Shown piece after piece: positions 7,917 to 17,752 of a stretch of 64,000 nt of DNA. Source of the DNA: Streptomyces cucumeris (lineage in GTDB: Bacteria; Actinomycetota; Actinomycetes; Streptomycetales; Streptomycetaceae); assembly GCF_024295805.1 (NCBI RefSeq), contig NZ_JANCLX010000008.1:225387-289386 (forward strand). Reading direction: 5' to 3'. Under the pieces are notes generated by a model. That model made no database searches, was not told the origin of the DNA, and saw nothing but the letters and a program-made list of their open reading frames with translations. The number at the start of each line of letters is the position of its first letter. Within the stretch, counting starts at the first letter, position 1. The position numbers and the translations under genes were made by a program.

Positions 7917-8930
7917 TCAGTAGCGGTACTGCTCGTCGTAGCCCTGCTGGAAGCCCCCCTGCTGGTAGGGGTACGGCTGCTCGGCCGGGGGCTGGTTCTC
8001 GCCGTCGCGCTGCTGCGGGACCCAGGTGCCGCCCGGCTGCATCGCGTCGCCGCCGGGGGCGTACTGGCCCTGCGCCGGGTACCCGCCGCCCGCCGCCCAG
8101 TGGTCACCGGTGAGCGGATCGCCGCCCAACGGGTCGGTGCCGTACGGGTCCTGCCCGTAGGCGGCGTACGGATCGGCGTACGGCTGCTGGCCGTAGGGCT
8201 GCGCCTGTGCGTACGGATCGGCGTGCGGCTGCTGCTGGGGCTGGGCGCCGCCGTACGGATCGCCGTACGCCGCGTACGCCTCGTTGCCGTAGTCGTAGGC
8301 GCCCTGCTGACCTGGCTGGGCCTGCTGCTGGCCCATCTGACCCATCTGACCCGCGTCGGCGTACGCGCCCTGGCCGTAGGCGTGGCCCTGGCCGGTGTCC
8401 TGTGATCCGTAGCCGCCGTAGGTCTCGTAGGCGCTGTAGCCGTCACCGGCACCCGCGCCGTACGCCGCCGCCCCGGCGGGCTGGGAGGGCGCGAAGGGCG
8501 AGGCGTCGTCGTAGACGCCGTACTCACCGGTGTCGTCGGGCATCGGCTCGGGCCGGTAGGTGGGCGGGTCCATGGGGGCGACCGGGACGTCCTCCAGGTC
8601 CGAGACCTGGAGGATCGGCTCCGGCTCCGGTGGTCCGGCACGCTCCTCGTCCCGGCCCCGGCTCAGCCCCGGCAGTCCGCCGCGCAGTGCCCACCCGGCC
8701 GCGAAGCCGCGCCGGAACGAGAGCGTCACATAGGTCTGGCCGGTCGCGAAGGCGACCGCGCCGATCACGATCACCAGCACGGAGGGGACGAGCACCCCGG
8801 CCACCACGCCGAGGAAGCCGACGAACGCCAGCAGCCGCCAGCGCAGCCGCGCCTTGTACTGCAGCAGGACCTCGCCCAGCAGCCACAGCGCGACGATCCC
8901 GAACGCGATGTAGAGGACCGTCCAGCCCAT
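7917..8930 (-). CDS. Membrane protein with Tyr/Gln/Gly-rich tail
   Basis: A 337-residue protein. The N-terminal 85 residues hold about three membrane segments (WTVLYIAFGIVALWLLGEVLL near 3-23, then LLAFVGFLGVVAGVLVPSVL and LVIVIGAVAFATG). From about residue 130 to the end the chain is low complexity, dominated by Tyr, Gln, Gly, Ala, Pro and Asp in repeats such as ADPYAQ, YGQQPYADPYAAYG and GQMGQMGQQQ. The tail is surely disordered and should be cytoplasmic or extracellular depending on topology. Similar proteins occur in many streptomycetes; no function is known to me. It is transcribed toward the flavoprotein, downstream of metF. Confidence 0.75.
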   Translation of the reverse strand: MGWTVLYIAFGIVALWLLGEVLLQYKARLRWRLLAFVGFLGVVAGVLVPSVLVIVIGAVAFATGQTYVTLSFRRGFAAGWALRGGLPGLSRGRDEERAGPPEPEPILQVSDLEDVPVAPMDPPTYRPEPMPDDTGEYGVYDDASPFAPSQPAGAAAYGAGAGDGYSAYETYGGYGSQDTGQGHAYGQGAYADAGQMGQMGQQQAQPGQQGAYDYGNEAYAAYGDPYGGAQPQQQPHADPYAQAQPYGQQPYADPYAAYGQDPYGTDPLGGDPLTGDHWAAGGGYPAQGQYAPGGDAMQPGGTWVPQQRDGENQPPAEQPYPYQQGGFQQGYDEQYRY

Positions 8931-8967
8931 GCCCGCCCCTCTCAGTGCGGCCGCCCGTCGGCTGCCG

Positions 8968-9888
8968 TTACGAGGACCGCTGATGCAGTCCCAGGTTCTC
9001 GTAGATTTCCAGCGTCGCCGTGGAGTGGTTCAGGGTAATGAAGTGCAGCCCGGGGATCTCCTCGGCCATCAACCGCGCGCACAGCTCGGTGGCGTAGTCG
9101 ATCCCGATCGAGCGTACAGCGGCCGCGTCGTCCTTGACGGCCAGGATCCTCTCGGCGAGCTCGGGCGGGAAAGCCGCATTGCTGAGCTTGGCGAACCGCT
9201 CGATCTGCCGCACGTTCGTGACCGGCATGATTTCAGGGATGATGGGCGTCGTACAGCCCGCTGCGGCCACTCGGTCGCGCAGCCGCAGATAGTCCTCCGG
9301 GTAGAAGAACATCTGCGTGATGGCGAAGTCGGCGCCCGCCCGGCACTTGTCCACGAAGTGGCGGACATCGGTGTCCCAGTCCGCGGAGCGCGGGTGCATC
9401 TCGGGGAAGGCCGCGACGCCCACGCAGAAGTCGCCCGACTCCTTGATCAGCCGGACCAGCTCGATGGCGAAGTCCAGGCCCTCGGGGTGCCGGACCCACT
9501 CCCCCATCGGATCGCCCGGCGGGTCGCCGCGCAGCGCGAGCATGTTCCGGATCCCGGCGTCGGCGTACTGGCCGATGATGTTGCGCAGCTCTGCCCGGGA
9601 GTGGTTGACCGCGGTCAGATGGGCGACGGGGGTCAGGGTGGTGTCGGTCGCGATGCGCTCGGTGGCGCGCACCGTGCCCTCGCGGGAGGAGCCGCCGGCG
9701 CCGTACGTCACGGAGACGAAGGTCGGCGAGACGGCCTCCAGTCGGCGGATGGCGTTCCACAGCGTGTGCTCACCCTTCGCCGTCTTGGGGGCGAAGAACT
9801 CGAAGGAGTACGACTGCTCGCCCGACGCGAGCAGATCACGCACGGTCCGCGCGCGATCGGTCCTGGTGGAAGCGGTGCCTAGGGCCAT
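8968..9888 (-). CDS. metF: Methylenetetrahydrofolate reductase
   Basis: A 306-residue TIM-barrel flavoprotein reducing 5,10-methylene-THF to 5-methyl-THF, the methyl donor for methionine synthesis. Family blocks include SFEFFAPKT, VSVTYGAGGSSR, LALRGDPPGD, ADFAITQMFFYPEDY and PEIMPVTN. The start is ATG 9888; the open frame runs 30 codons further, but that part is not MetF-like, and I recall S. lividans MetF as about 307 residues. A TAACCT hexamer (9896-9901) ends 7 nt before the ATG with no Shine-Dalgarno sequence, so the mRNA is likely leaderless. Confidence 0.95.
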   Translation of the reverse strand: MALGTASTRTDRARTVRDLLASGEQSYSFEFFAPKTAKGEHTLWNAIRRLEAVSPTFVSVTYGAGGSSREGTVRATERIATDTTLTPVAHLTAVNHSRAELRNIIGQYADAGIRNMLALRGDPPGDPMGEWVRHPEGLDFAIELVRLIKESGDFCVGVAAFPEMHPRSADWDTDVRHFVDKCRAGADFAITQMFFYPEDYLRLRDRVAAAGCTTPIIPEIMPVTNVRQIERFAKLSNAAFPPELAERILAVKDDAAAVRSIGIDYATELCARLMAEEIPGLHFITLNHSTATLEIYENLGLHQRSS

Positions 9889-9895
9889 ATTGGGA

Positions 9896-9901
9896 AGGTT
9901 A
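9896..9901 (-). promoter_or_regulatory. -10 hexamer TAACCT of metF
   Basis: TAACCT on the minus strand, 7 nt before ATG 9888. No clear -35 is visible. Confidence 0.45.
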
Positions 9902-10042
9902 GCCAGCGGGGTGGACCGCGCCCAGCCGAGCGGCCGATATTTACCTTTTGTCGGGGGCGCGTCCCGCAGTGCGGACACCCTTGCCGTGCGCCCTCACCTG
10001 CGTCGCAGTCGCGGAGCGGCCGTGCGGTCCATCCTGTGGGAA

Positions 10043-10726
10043 CTATGCCGCCCGGATCCGCTTGGCCAGCCCCGCCGCCGCCTCGGCCGGGTCATCGGCG
10101 GCGGTGATCGCCCGGACCACCACGATCCGGCGCGCCCCCGCCTCCAGCACCTCGTCCAGGTTGAACGCGTCGATACCGCCGATGGCGAACCAGGGGCGGG
10201 CCGGGCGCAGCGCGGCCGTGTACCGCACCAGGGACAGCCCCGGGGCGGGTCGGCCGGGCTTGGTGGGGGTGGGCCAGCAGGGGCCGGTGCAGAAGTAGTC
10301 CACACCGGGCTGGGAGACCGCCGCGTCCACCTCCGCCTCGGCATGGGTGGAGCGGCCGATCAGCACGTCCCGGCCGAGGATCGCGCGGGCCGCCGGGACC
10401 GGGAGGTCGCCCTGGCCCAGGTGGAGGACATCGGCGCCGATGGCGTGGGCGACGTCCGCGCGGTCGTTGACCGCCAGCAGGGTGCCGTGGCGGCGGCACG
10501 CGTCGGCGAGGACGGCCAGGTGGTCCAGTTCCTCGGCCGCCTCCATGCCCTTGTCACGGAGCTGGACGATGTCCACCCCCGAGGAGAGCACGGCGTCCAG
10601 GAACTCCGGCAGGTCGCCCTGGCGCTTCCGGGCATCGGTGCACAGGTACAGCCGGGCGTCGGCCAGCCGCTCCCGGGCGGAGGCGGTGGTGGCGGAGGTG
10701 CCGGTGGACGGGCTGGTGGCGGCCAT
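10043..10726 (-). CDS. thiE: Thiamine phosphate synthase
   Basis: A 227-residue TIM-barrel enzyme joining HMP-PP and the thiazole phosphate to give thiamine phosphate in the cytoplasm. Diagnostic blocks are IVQLRDKG, LLAVNDRADVAHAIGADVLHLGQGDLP, IGRSTH, GPCWPTPTK and WFAIGGI. The first 15 residues are a Ser/Thr/Ala tail upstream of the catalytic fold, and a later start cannot be excluded. It is transcribed away from thiOSG and separated from it by two unrelated genes. I see no TPP riboswitch in front of thiE itself. Confidence 0.93.
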   Translation of the reverse strand: MAATSPSTGTSATTASARERLADARLYLCTDARKRQGDLPEFLDAVLSSGVDIVQLRDKGMEAAEELDHLAVLADACRRHGTLLAVNDRADVAHAIGADVLHLGQGDLPVPAARAILGRDVLIGRSTHAEAEVDAAVSQPGVDYFCTGPCWPTPTKPGRPAPGLSLVRYTAALRPARPWFAIGGIDAFNLDEVLEAGARRIVVVRAITAADDPAEAAAGLAKRIRAA

Positions 10727-10811
10727 GGGTGTGGCGGTCCCCCCGGGGTCGGCGGCGTACGGGCGGGGTCCATGCCCCGCCCGTACGCCGAAGTGATGAT
10801 GCGGAACGCGG

Positions 10812-11177
10812 TCAGACGGCCAGGGCCTGCGCCCGGCGCTTCACTTCCGTGCCGCGGTTCTCGGTCAGGGCCCGCGCCGGGGTGCCGGGCAGGGTCGGGT
10901 CGGGGGTGAAAAGCCACTCCAGCATCTCTTCATCGCTGAAGCCGTCGTCCTTCAGAAGCGTCAAGGTCCCCACGAGGCCCTTGACGACCTTGCCATCACC
11001 GATGAACTCCTCGGGCACCTGGAGGACCCGGTTCTCGCCGCGGCGCACCGCGATCAGCTGGCCTTCCTTGACCAGCTGCCGGACGCGGGTCACCTCGACA
11101 CCGAGCTTTTCGGCGGCGTCGGGGAGCGTGAGCCAGGCGGGGACGAGAGCATCGATCTTTGCGTCAATCTCGGTCAC
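10812..11177 (-). CDS. Rv2175c-family DNA-binding protein
   Basis: A 121-residue basic protein matching the Rv2175c family: a winged-helix N-terminal domain (PAWLTLPDAAEKLGVEVTRVRQLVKEGQL) and a C-terminal domain with GTLTLLKDDGFSDEEMLEWLF. In M. tuberculosis the homologue binds DNA and is a substrate of the PASTA-type kinase PknL. Here a PASTA kinase is encoded 4.5 kb away (15721). I chose GTG 11177 because the family begins there; the open frame extends upstream to 11240 without homology. Confidence 0.8.
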   Translation of the reverse strand: MTEIDAKIDALVPAWLTLPDAAEKLGVEVTRVRQLVKEGQLIAVRRGENRVLQVPEEFIGDGKVVKGLVGTLTLLKDDGFSDEEMLEWLFTPDPTLPGTPARALTENRGTEVKRRAQALAV

Positions 11178-11303
11178 GGGAACAAGCCTGCCATCTGCGA
11201 CTGACAGTGGGTAGCCGGGTGTCCGCCGTGCGGGCCGCACCGCCCGTCCCGCACGGCCCCCGCCCCTCGTTGCGCCCCGCGGCGGCGGGACGCACGGGAA
11301 CGG

Positions 11304-12557
11304 TCAGGAAACGGCGGACTTCAGCGGCACCGAGGGGTCCGTGGCCCGGGTCCGGTCCAGCCGGGCGCCGCGTTCGATCAGCTTGCGGCCCTGGGCCAGA
11401 TCGCGCGGACGGCCGACGGCCAGCAGGGCGACCAGTGCCCCGTCCCGCAGCCAGCAGACCGCCCAGGACGCCCCGGCCGGATCGCCCCGCCACACCAGTT
11501 CGTCGGCCTCCTCGTGGTGGCCCGCGTACTGGATGAACCGCCCGAACTGCTCGGACCAGAAATAGGGCACCGGATCGTAGACCGCGACGCCGGTGTGGGC
11601 GGCGGTCCGGCTGCCCACCACGTTGGCGGCGACCGTACGCGGCCCCTGGAGTGCGTTGTCCCAGTGGTGCACCAGCAGCCGGGTGCCGTAGCGCGCGGAG
11701 GGGAAGGACGCGCAGTCGCCGACCGCGTAGACGTCCTCCACCGAGGTGCGCAGCCGTTCGTCGGCGGCGACGGACCGGTCGTCCGCCAGTTCCACGCCGG
11801 AGCCCGTGAGCCAGCCCGTGGCGGGCCGCGCCCCGATCCCCACCACCACCGCGCCCGCCCGCAGCCGGGTGCCGTCGCCGAGCAGCAGCCCGGTCTCGTC
11901 CACGCCGTCCACCCGCGCGCCGGTGACCAGGGTGGCGCCGTAGTCCGCGTACCAGTCGGCCATCGGTGCGGCCACCTCGGCCGGGAGGGCGCCCGCCAGC
12001 GGCCGGTCGGCGGCCTCGACGACGGTGACCGCGCAGCCCGCCTCCCGGGCGGCGGTGGCGAACTCCGCGCCGATCCAGCCCGCGCCCACCACCACGATCT
12101 CGTGCTGCCGGGCGAGCACCGGGCGCAGTCGCTCGGCGTCGTCCAGGGTGCGCAGCAGATGGACGCCGGGAACGCCCTCGCTGCCGGGCAGGGCCACCGG
12201 CTCGGCGCCGGTGGCGAGCACCACGACGTCGTAGGGCACCGGTCCGGACTCGGTCTCCAGCCGCTTCGCCCCGGCGTCCAGCGCGGAGACCGTCACCCCG
12301 AGCCGCAGGTCGATGCCGAGGGCCTGGAAGTCCACGTCGAACGCGGACCCTTCGGCCTTGCCCAGCAGCACGGCCTTGGACAGCGGGGGCCGGTCGTACG
12401 GCTGGTGCGGTTCGGCCCCCAGCAGCAGGATCTCCCCGGCCCAGCCCTCCTCGCGCAGCGCGACGGCGGTCTGCACTCCCGCCATGCCCGCGCCGACGAT
12501 CACCACGCGCTGCCCGCTGCCCACCGTGGACGCCGTCCTCGTCGTCTCATCACTCAC
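11304..12557 (-). CDS. NAD(P)/FAD ferredoxin reductase-like protein
   Basis: A 417-residue flavoprotein of the BphA4/rubredoxin reductase type. The FAD motif is VVIVGAGMAGVQTA (about 18-31). The second Rossmann motif is VVVGAGWIGAEFA (about 152-164), followed by the second FAD motif VEDVYAVGDCASFP. A C-terminal Reductase_C domain contains PYFWSEQFGRFIQYAG. Such enzymes pass electrons from NADH to a [2Fe-2S] ferredoxin; no ferredoxin gene is adjacent. The start is GTG 12557, with TACAGT 6 nt upstream suggesting a leaderless transcript. It is divergent from thiO across the TPP riboswitch region. Confidence 0.88.
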   Translation of the reverse strand: MSDETTRTASTVGSGQRVVIVGAGMAGVQTAVALREEGWAGEILLLGAEPHQPYDRPPLSKAVLLGKAEGSAFDVDFQALGIDLRLGVTVSALDAGAKRLETESGPVPYDVVVLATGAEPVALPGSEGVPGVHLLRTLDDAERLRPVLARQHEIVVVGAGWIGAEFATAAREAGCAVTVVEAADRPLAGALPAEVAAPMADWYADYGATLVTGARVDGVDETGLLLGDGTRLRAGAVVVGIGARPATGWLTGSGVELADDRSVAADERLRTSVEDVYAVGDCASFPSARYGTRLLVHHWDNALQGPRTVAANVVGSRTAAHTGVAVYDPVPYFWSEQFGRFIQYAGHHEEADELVWRGDPAGASWAVCWLRDGALVALLAVGRPRDLAQGRKLIERGARLDRTRATDPSVPLKSAVS

Positions 12558-12563
12558 ACGATC

Positions 12564-12569
12564 ACTGTA
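12564..12569 (-). promoter_or_regulatory. -10 hexamer TACAGT, leaderless reductase gene
   Basis: TACAGT on the minus strand, 6 nt before GTG 12557, with no ribosome site. Confidence 0.45.
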
Positions 12570-12718
12570 TGGCGGTACGCGGGGCGCACCGCAGAGCGCG
12601 GGGCGAGATCTCCCTTACAAGATCGGCGCGGGCATGGGCGGGTTGCCGCCGTGATTCCCGGCTCGTCCGGTTCGCCCTTCCGGGCCCTTCGGGGCTCGTA
12701 CTAGGGTGGCGCCACAGA

Positions 12719-12814
12719 GCACTCGCGGGAGTTCGGACGCACCGGGCTGAGAGGGAGGCTGGGACGGCCTCCGACCGTACGAACCTGATCCGGGTCATGC
12801 CGGCGAAGGGAGGG
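12719..12814 (+). promoter_or_regulatory. TPP riboswitch (THI element)
   Basis: Conserved thiamine-box elements are present in order: GCACCGGGCTGAGA (12739-12752), a variable GC stem, then ACCTGATCCGGGTCATGCCG and CGAAGGGAGG ending just before the thiO ATG at 12820. The GGGAGG that closes the element is also the ribosome site, so TPP binding should block translation of thiO and the coupled thiS and thiG. Confidence 0.95.
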
Positions 12815-12819
12815 GCAGT

Positions 12820-14022
12820 ATGCCCATGCGCGCATCGGGCGGCGGGGGAACCTCGTACGACGCCCTGGTCATCGGGGGCGGCACCATCGGTCTGGTCACC
12901 GCCTGGCGGGCGGCCCAGCGGGGGCTGCGCACCGCGCTCGTGGACCCGGCACCGGGCGGCGGGGCGGCCATGGTGGCGGCCGGGATGCTGGGATCCGTCG
13001 GCGAGTTCCAGTACGGCGAGCATGCGCTGCTGGATCTCAACCTCGCCTCCGCGGCCCGCTATCCGCAGTTCGTGGCGGAGGTGGAGGAGGCGGGCGGCCA
13101 GGAGGTCGGCTACCGCGCCTGCGGCACGCTCATGGTGGCGCTCGACGCCGACGACCGCGCCCATCTGCGCGACCTCCACGAACGGCACCAGCGCCACGGG
13201 CTGCCCGTGGAGTGGCTCACCGGACGCGAATGCCGCCGCCTGGAACCGATGCTGGCCCCCGGCGTCCGCGGCGGGATGCGCATCGACGGCGACCACCAGG
13301 TGGATCCGCGGCGGCTGACGGCGGCGCTGCTGCGCGCCTGTGAACGGGCCGGGGTGGTCCTCCACCGCGTCCTGGCCGAGCGGCTGACGGTCGGCGGGGG
13401 CCGCGCCACGGGCGCCGAGCTGGCCGACGGCACCCGGCTGTCCGCCGGACAGACCGTCCTGGCCGCCGGGAGCCGGAGCGCGCGGCTGGCGGGCGTGCCC
13501 CCGGAGGTGCTGCCGCCGGTGCGCCCGGTCAAGGGCCAGGTGCTGCGGCTGACCGTGCCCGCCCCCTGCCGGCCGTTCCTGTCCCGGGTGGTGCGGGCGG
13601 TGGTGCGCGGCATGGACGTCTACCTCGTCCCGCGGCTCGACGGTGAGCTGGTGATCGGCGCCACCTCCGAGGAGTCCGGCTGGGACACCACGGTCACCGC
13701 GGGCGGGGTGTACGAGCTGCTGCGCGACGCCCATGAGTTGATCCCCGGCATCACCGAACTGCCGCTCGTGGAGAGCTGTGCCGGGCTGCGCCCCGGCTCC
13801 CCCGACAACGGCCCCTTCCTCGGGCCGACCGCGCTGCCGGGGCTCCAGCTCGCCACCGGCCACTTCCGCAACGGCGTCCTTCTCACCCCGGTCACGGGCG
13901 ATGTCATGGCCGAGGCGCTGACCGGCGGAGAACTCCCGCCGGTGGCGCGCGCGTTCACCCCGCACCGGTTCGACGGCACCGCCCGGTCCCCGATCACCGC
14001 ACCACAGGAGCAGCCCGCATGA
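12820..14022 (+). CDS. thiO: Glycine oxidase, thiazole branch
   Basis: A 400-residue FAD enzyme of the DAO family, producing dehydroglycine from glycine for thiazole synthesis. The Rossmann motif ALVIGGGTIGLVTA lies at about 14-27. Later blocks are GMLGSVGEFQYG, VKGQVLRL, YLVPRLDGELVIGAT and SCAGLRPGSPDNGPFLGPT. ATG 12820 follows the riboswitch ribosome site by about 6 nt; an in-frame ATG two codons later is possible. Its stop overlaps the thiS start (ATGA), so the three thi genes are translationally coupled. Confidence 0.95.
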   Translation: MPMRASGGGGTSYDALVIGGGTIGLVTAWRAAQRGLRTALVDPAPGGGAAMVAAGMLGSVGEFQYGEHALLDLNLASAARYPQFVAEVEEAGGQEVGYRACGTLMVALDADDRAHLRDLHERHQRHGLPVEWLTGRECRRLEPMLAPGVRGGMRIDGDHQVDPRRLTAALLRACERAGVVLHRVLAERLTVGGGRATGAELADGTRLSAGQTVLAAGSRSARLAGVPPEVLPPVRPVKGQVLRLTVPAPCRPFLSRVVRAVVRGMDVYLVPRLDGELVIGATSEESGWDTTVTAGGVYELLRDAHELIPGITELPLVESCAGLRPGSPDNGPFLGPTALPGLQLATGHFRNGVLLTPVTGDVMAEALTGGELPPVARAFTPHRFDGTARSPITAPQEQPA

Positions 14023-14219
14023 CCGTCTCCGTCAACGGGGAACCCCGCGAGATCACCGAGGGCACCACCCTCGACCTGCTGGTGGCCACCCTCACCCGGG
14101 CGCCCTCCGGCGTCGCCGCGGCCGTCAACGAGACGGTGGTGCCGCGCGGCCAGTGGCCGCTGACGGCGCTGGGCGAGGGCGACCGCGTCGAGGTCCTCAC
14201 CGCGGTCCAGGGAGGCTGA
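14019..14219 (+). CDS. thiS: Thiazole sulfur-carrier protein ThiS
   Basis: A 66-residue ubiquitin-fold protein beginning MTVSVNGEPREI and ending in the required Gly-Gly (VQGG). The C-terminal glycine is thiocarboxylated and delivers sulfur to ThiG. The start overlaps the thiO stop by 4 nt and thiG begins 3 nt after its stop. Confidence 0.95.
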   Translation: MTVSVNGEPREITEGTTLDLLVATLTRAPSGVAAAVNETVVPRGQWPLTALGEGDRVEVLTAVQGG

Positions 14220-14222
14220 GCC

Positions 14223-15068
14223 ATGACCGCCACCACGAGGGACACCGCGGCCGCCGGGAACGGGGCCGCCGCGCCCGCCGCCGACCCGCTGACCATCGCC
14301 GGGACCGCGTTCGGCTCCCGGCTGATCATGGGCACCGGCGGGGCGCCCAGTCTGGAGATCCTGGAGCGCGCCCTGCTCGCCTCCGGGACCGAGCTGACGA
14401 CCGTGGCCATGCGGCGTCTCGACCCCACGGTGCAGGGTTCGGTGCTCTCCGTACTGGACCGGCACGGCATCCGCCCGCTGCCCAACACCGCGGGCTGTTT
14501 CACCGCCGGTGAGGCCGTGCTGACCGCGCGGCTGGCCCGGGAGGCCCTGGGCACGGACTGGGTGAAGCTGGAGGTGGTGGCCGATGAGCGCACCCTCCTC
14601 CCCGACCCCGTGGAGCTGCTGGACGCCGCCGAGACCCTGGTGGACGACGGTTTCACGGTGCTGCCGTACACCAACGACGACCCGGTGCTCGCCCGGAAGC
14701 TGGAGGATGTGGGCTGCGCCGCGATCATGCCGCTGGGCTCGCCCATCGGCTCCGGCCTCGGCATCCGCAATCCGCACAACTTCGAGCTGATCGTCGAGCG
14801 GGCCACTGTGCCGGTGATCCTCGACGCGGGCGCGGGCACCGCCTCCGACGCCTCGCTCGCGATGGAGCTGGGCTGTGGAGCGGTGATGCTCGCCTCGGCC
14901 GTGACACGGGCCCGGGAGCCCGCCCTGATGGCGGCGGCGATGCGGCACGCGGTGGAGGCGGGACGGCTGGCCCGCCGCGCGGGCCGGATCCCGCGCCGCC
15001 ACTTCGCGGAGGCATCGTCCCCGGCGGAAGGCAGGGCCGCACTGGACCCGGAGCGGCCCGCCTTCTAG
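14223..15068 (+). CDS. thiG: Thiazole synthase
   Basis: A 281-residue TIM-barrel enzyme assembling the thiazole from DXP, dehydroglycine and ThiS-thiocarboxylate. Diagnostic blocks are SRLIMGTGGAPSLE, DWVKLEVVAD (containing the Lys that forms the imine with DXP), LPYTNDDPVLARKLEDVGCA and MPLGSPIGSGLGI, then DAGAGTASDASLAMELG. An Ala-rich 20-residue N-terminal extension precedes the fold. Last gene of the TPP-controlled operon; two alternative hairpins follow. Confidence 0.95.
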   Translation: MTATTRDTAAAGNGAAAPAADPLTIAGTAFGSRLIMGTGGAPSLEILERALLASGTELTTVAMRRLDPTVQGSVLSVLDRHGIRPLPNTAGCFTAGEAVLTARLAREALGTDWVKLEVVADERTLLPDPVELLDAAETLVDDGFTVLPYTNDDPVLARKLEDVGCAAIMPLGSPIGSGLGIRNPHNFELIVERATVPVILDAGAGTASDASLAMELGCGAVMLASAVTRAREPALMAAAMRHAVEAGRLARRAGRIPRRHFAEASSPAEGRAALDPERPAF

Positions 15069-15072
15069 CGAG

Positions 15073-15114
15073 CCGCACCGGGGTGTCCTGGTGCGGCCGG
15101 GGCTCTCCCCGGCC
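15073..15114 (+). terminator. Terminator of thiOSG
   Basis: Two adjacent hairpins: CCGCACC (15073-15079) with GGTGCGG (15090-15096), and GGCCGGGG (15095-15102) with CCCCGGCC (15107-15114). They share two bases, so only one can form fully. Confidence 0.65.
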
Positions 15115-15171
15115 GCTTGTCGCGGCACGGGCACGGCGCCCCGCCTACCGTGGAAGCCGGAGGTGGTCGCC

Positions 15172-15630
15172 GTGACCGTGACCGTGGCCGACCGGATCGA
15201 GCGCGAGGTGTACGTGGCCGCGCCCGTCGACCGGGTGTGGCGGGTGCTGACGACGCCCGAGCACATCCGCGCCTGGTACGCCTTCGGGGGCTGTGAACTG
15301 GAGCTGCGCCCCGGCGGCATCCTCCGCTTCCGCTGGGACGAGCACGGCGAGTTCCACGGCCGGGTGGAGAAGGCGGTACCGGACGCCCTCTTCCGTTTCC
15401 GGCTGGCCCGGGAGCCGGACCGCCCCGGCACCGAGGCGGGCGACGCCACCCTGGTGGAGTTCCGGATCGCCCCGGAGGGCGAGGGCACCCGGCTCCGCCT
15501 GACGGAATCCGGGATCCGTGCCCTGGACGTGTCCGAGGAGGCCAGGGCGCGGCACGCCGAGTACGCCGCCCTGGCCTGGACCTCGGCCCTGGAGGAGCTG
15601 GCCGCCCTGGCCGCCGCGTCGCACAACTGA
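15172..15630 (+). CDS. AHSA1-like SRPBCC domain protein
   Basis: A 152-residue SRPBCC/START-fold protein of the activator-of-Hsp90 ATPase type. It has IEREVYVAAPVDRVWRVLT at the N-terminus, IRAWYAFGG and ELRPGGILRFRWDEHG, then a C-terminal helix. Such domains bind hydrophobic ligands in a cavity; the ligand is unknown. GTG 15172 is chosen because GGAGG lies 8 nt upstream and the fold begins there; the frame is open to 15091. It stands alone between thiG and the kinase gene. Confidence 0.75.
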   Translation: MTVTVADRIEREVYVAAPVDRVWRVLTTPEHIRAWYAFGGCELELRPGGILRFRWDEHGEFHGRVEKAVPDALFRFRLAREPDRPGTEAGDATLVEFRIAPEGEGTRLRLTESGIRALDVSEEARARHAEYAALAWTSALEELAALAAASHN

Positions 15631-15706
15631 CCCGCAGGTGTCACCGTTCGGCTTCAAACCGGGCCCCCACCCCAGGTGGGCGTAACGATCGCCCCCGGAC
15701 GGTCCG

Positions 15707-15712
15707 TAAACT
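15707..15712 (+). promoter_or_regulatory. -10 hexamer TAAACT of the PASTA kinase gene
   Basis: TAAACT ends 8 nt before GTG 15721 and no ribosome site is seen, so a leaderless transcript is likely. Confidence 0.5.
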
Positions 15713-15720
15713 GCTCTCTC

Positions 15721-17673
<1,953 letters not shown>

Positions 17674-17698
17674 ACGCCCCCGCCGACAGCATCCACGG

Positions 17699-17725
17699 CG
17701 CCCGGGACCCCGGCGGTCCCGGGCG
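17699..17725 (+). terminator. Terminator of the PASTA kinase gene
   Basis: A perfect 11-bp stem CGCCCGGGACC / GGTCCCGGGCG with a 5-nt loop, 26 bases after the stop codon. Confidence 0.8.
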
Positions 17726-17752
17726 TCCGTCATGCCTGGGACCCTTGGAACC

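Noticed and set aside
8100..8500. Short repeated units in the Tyr/Gln-rich gene resembling a tandem DNA repeat or CRISPR
   Set aside because: Units are irregular, in frame with a coding sequence, and have no constant repeat-spacer structure.
9889..9978. N-terminal extension of MetF
   Set aside because: The 30 extra residues lack homology and include the likely -10 element; the internal ATG gives the expected length.
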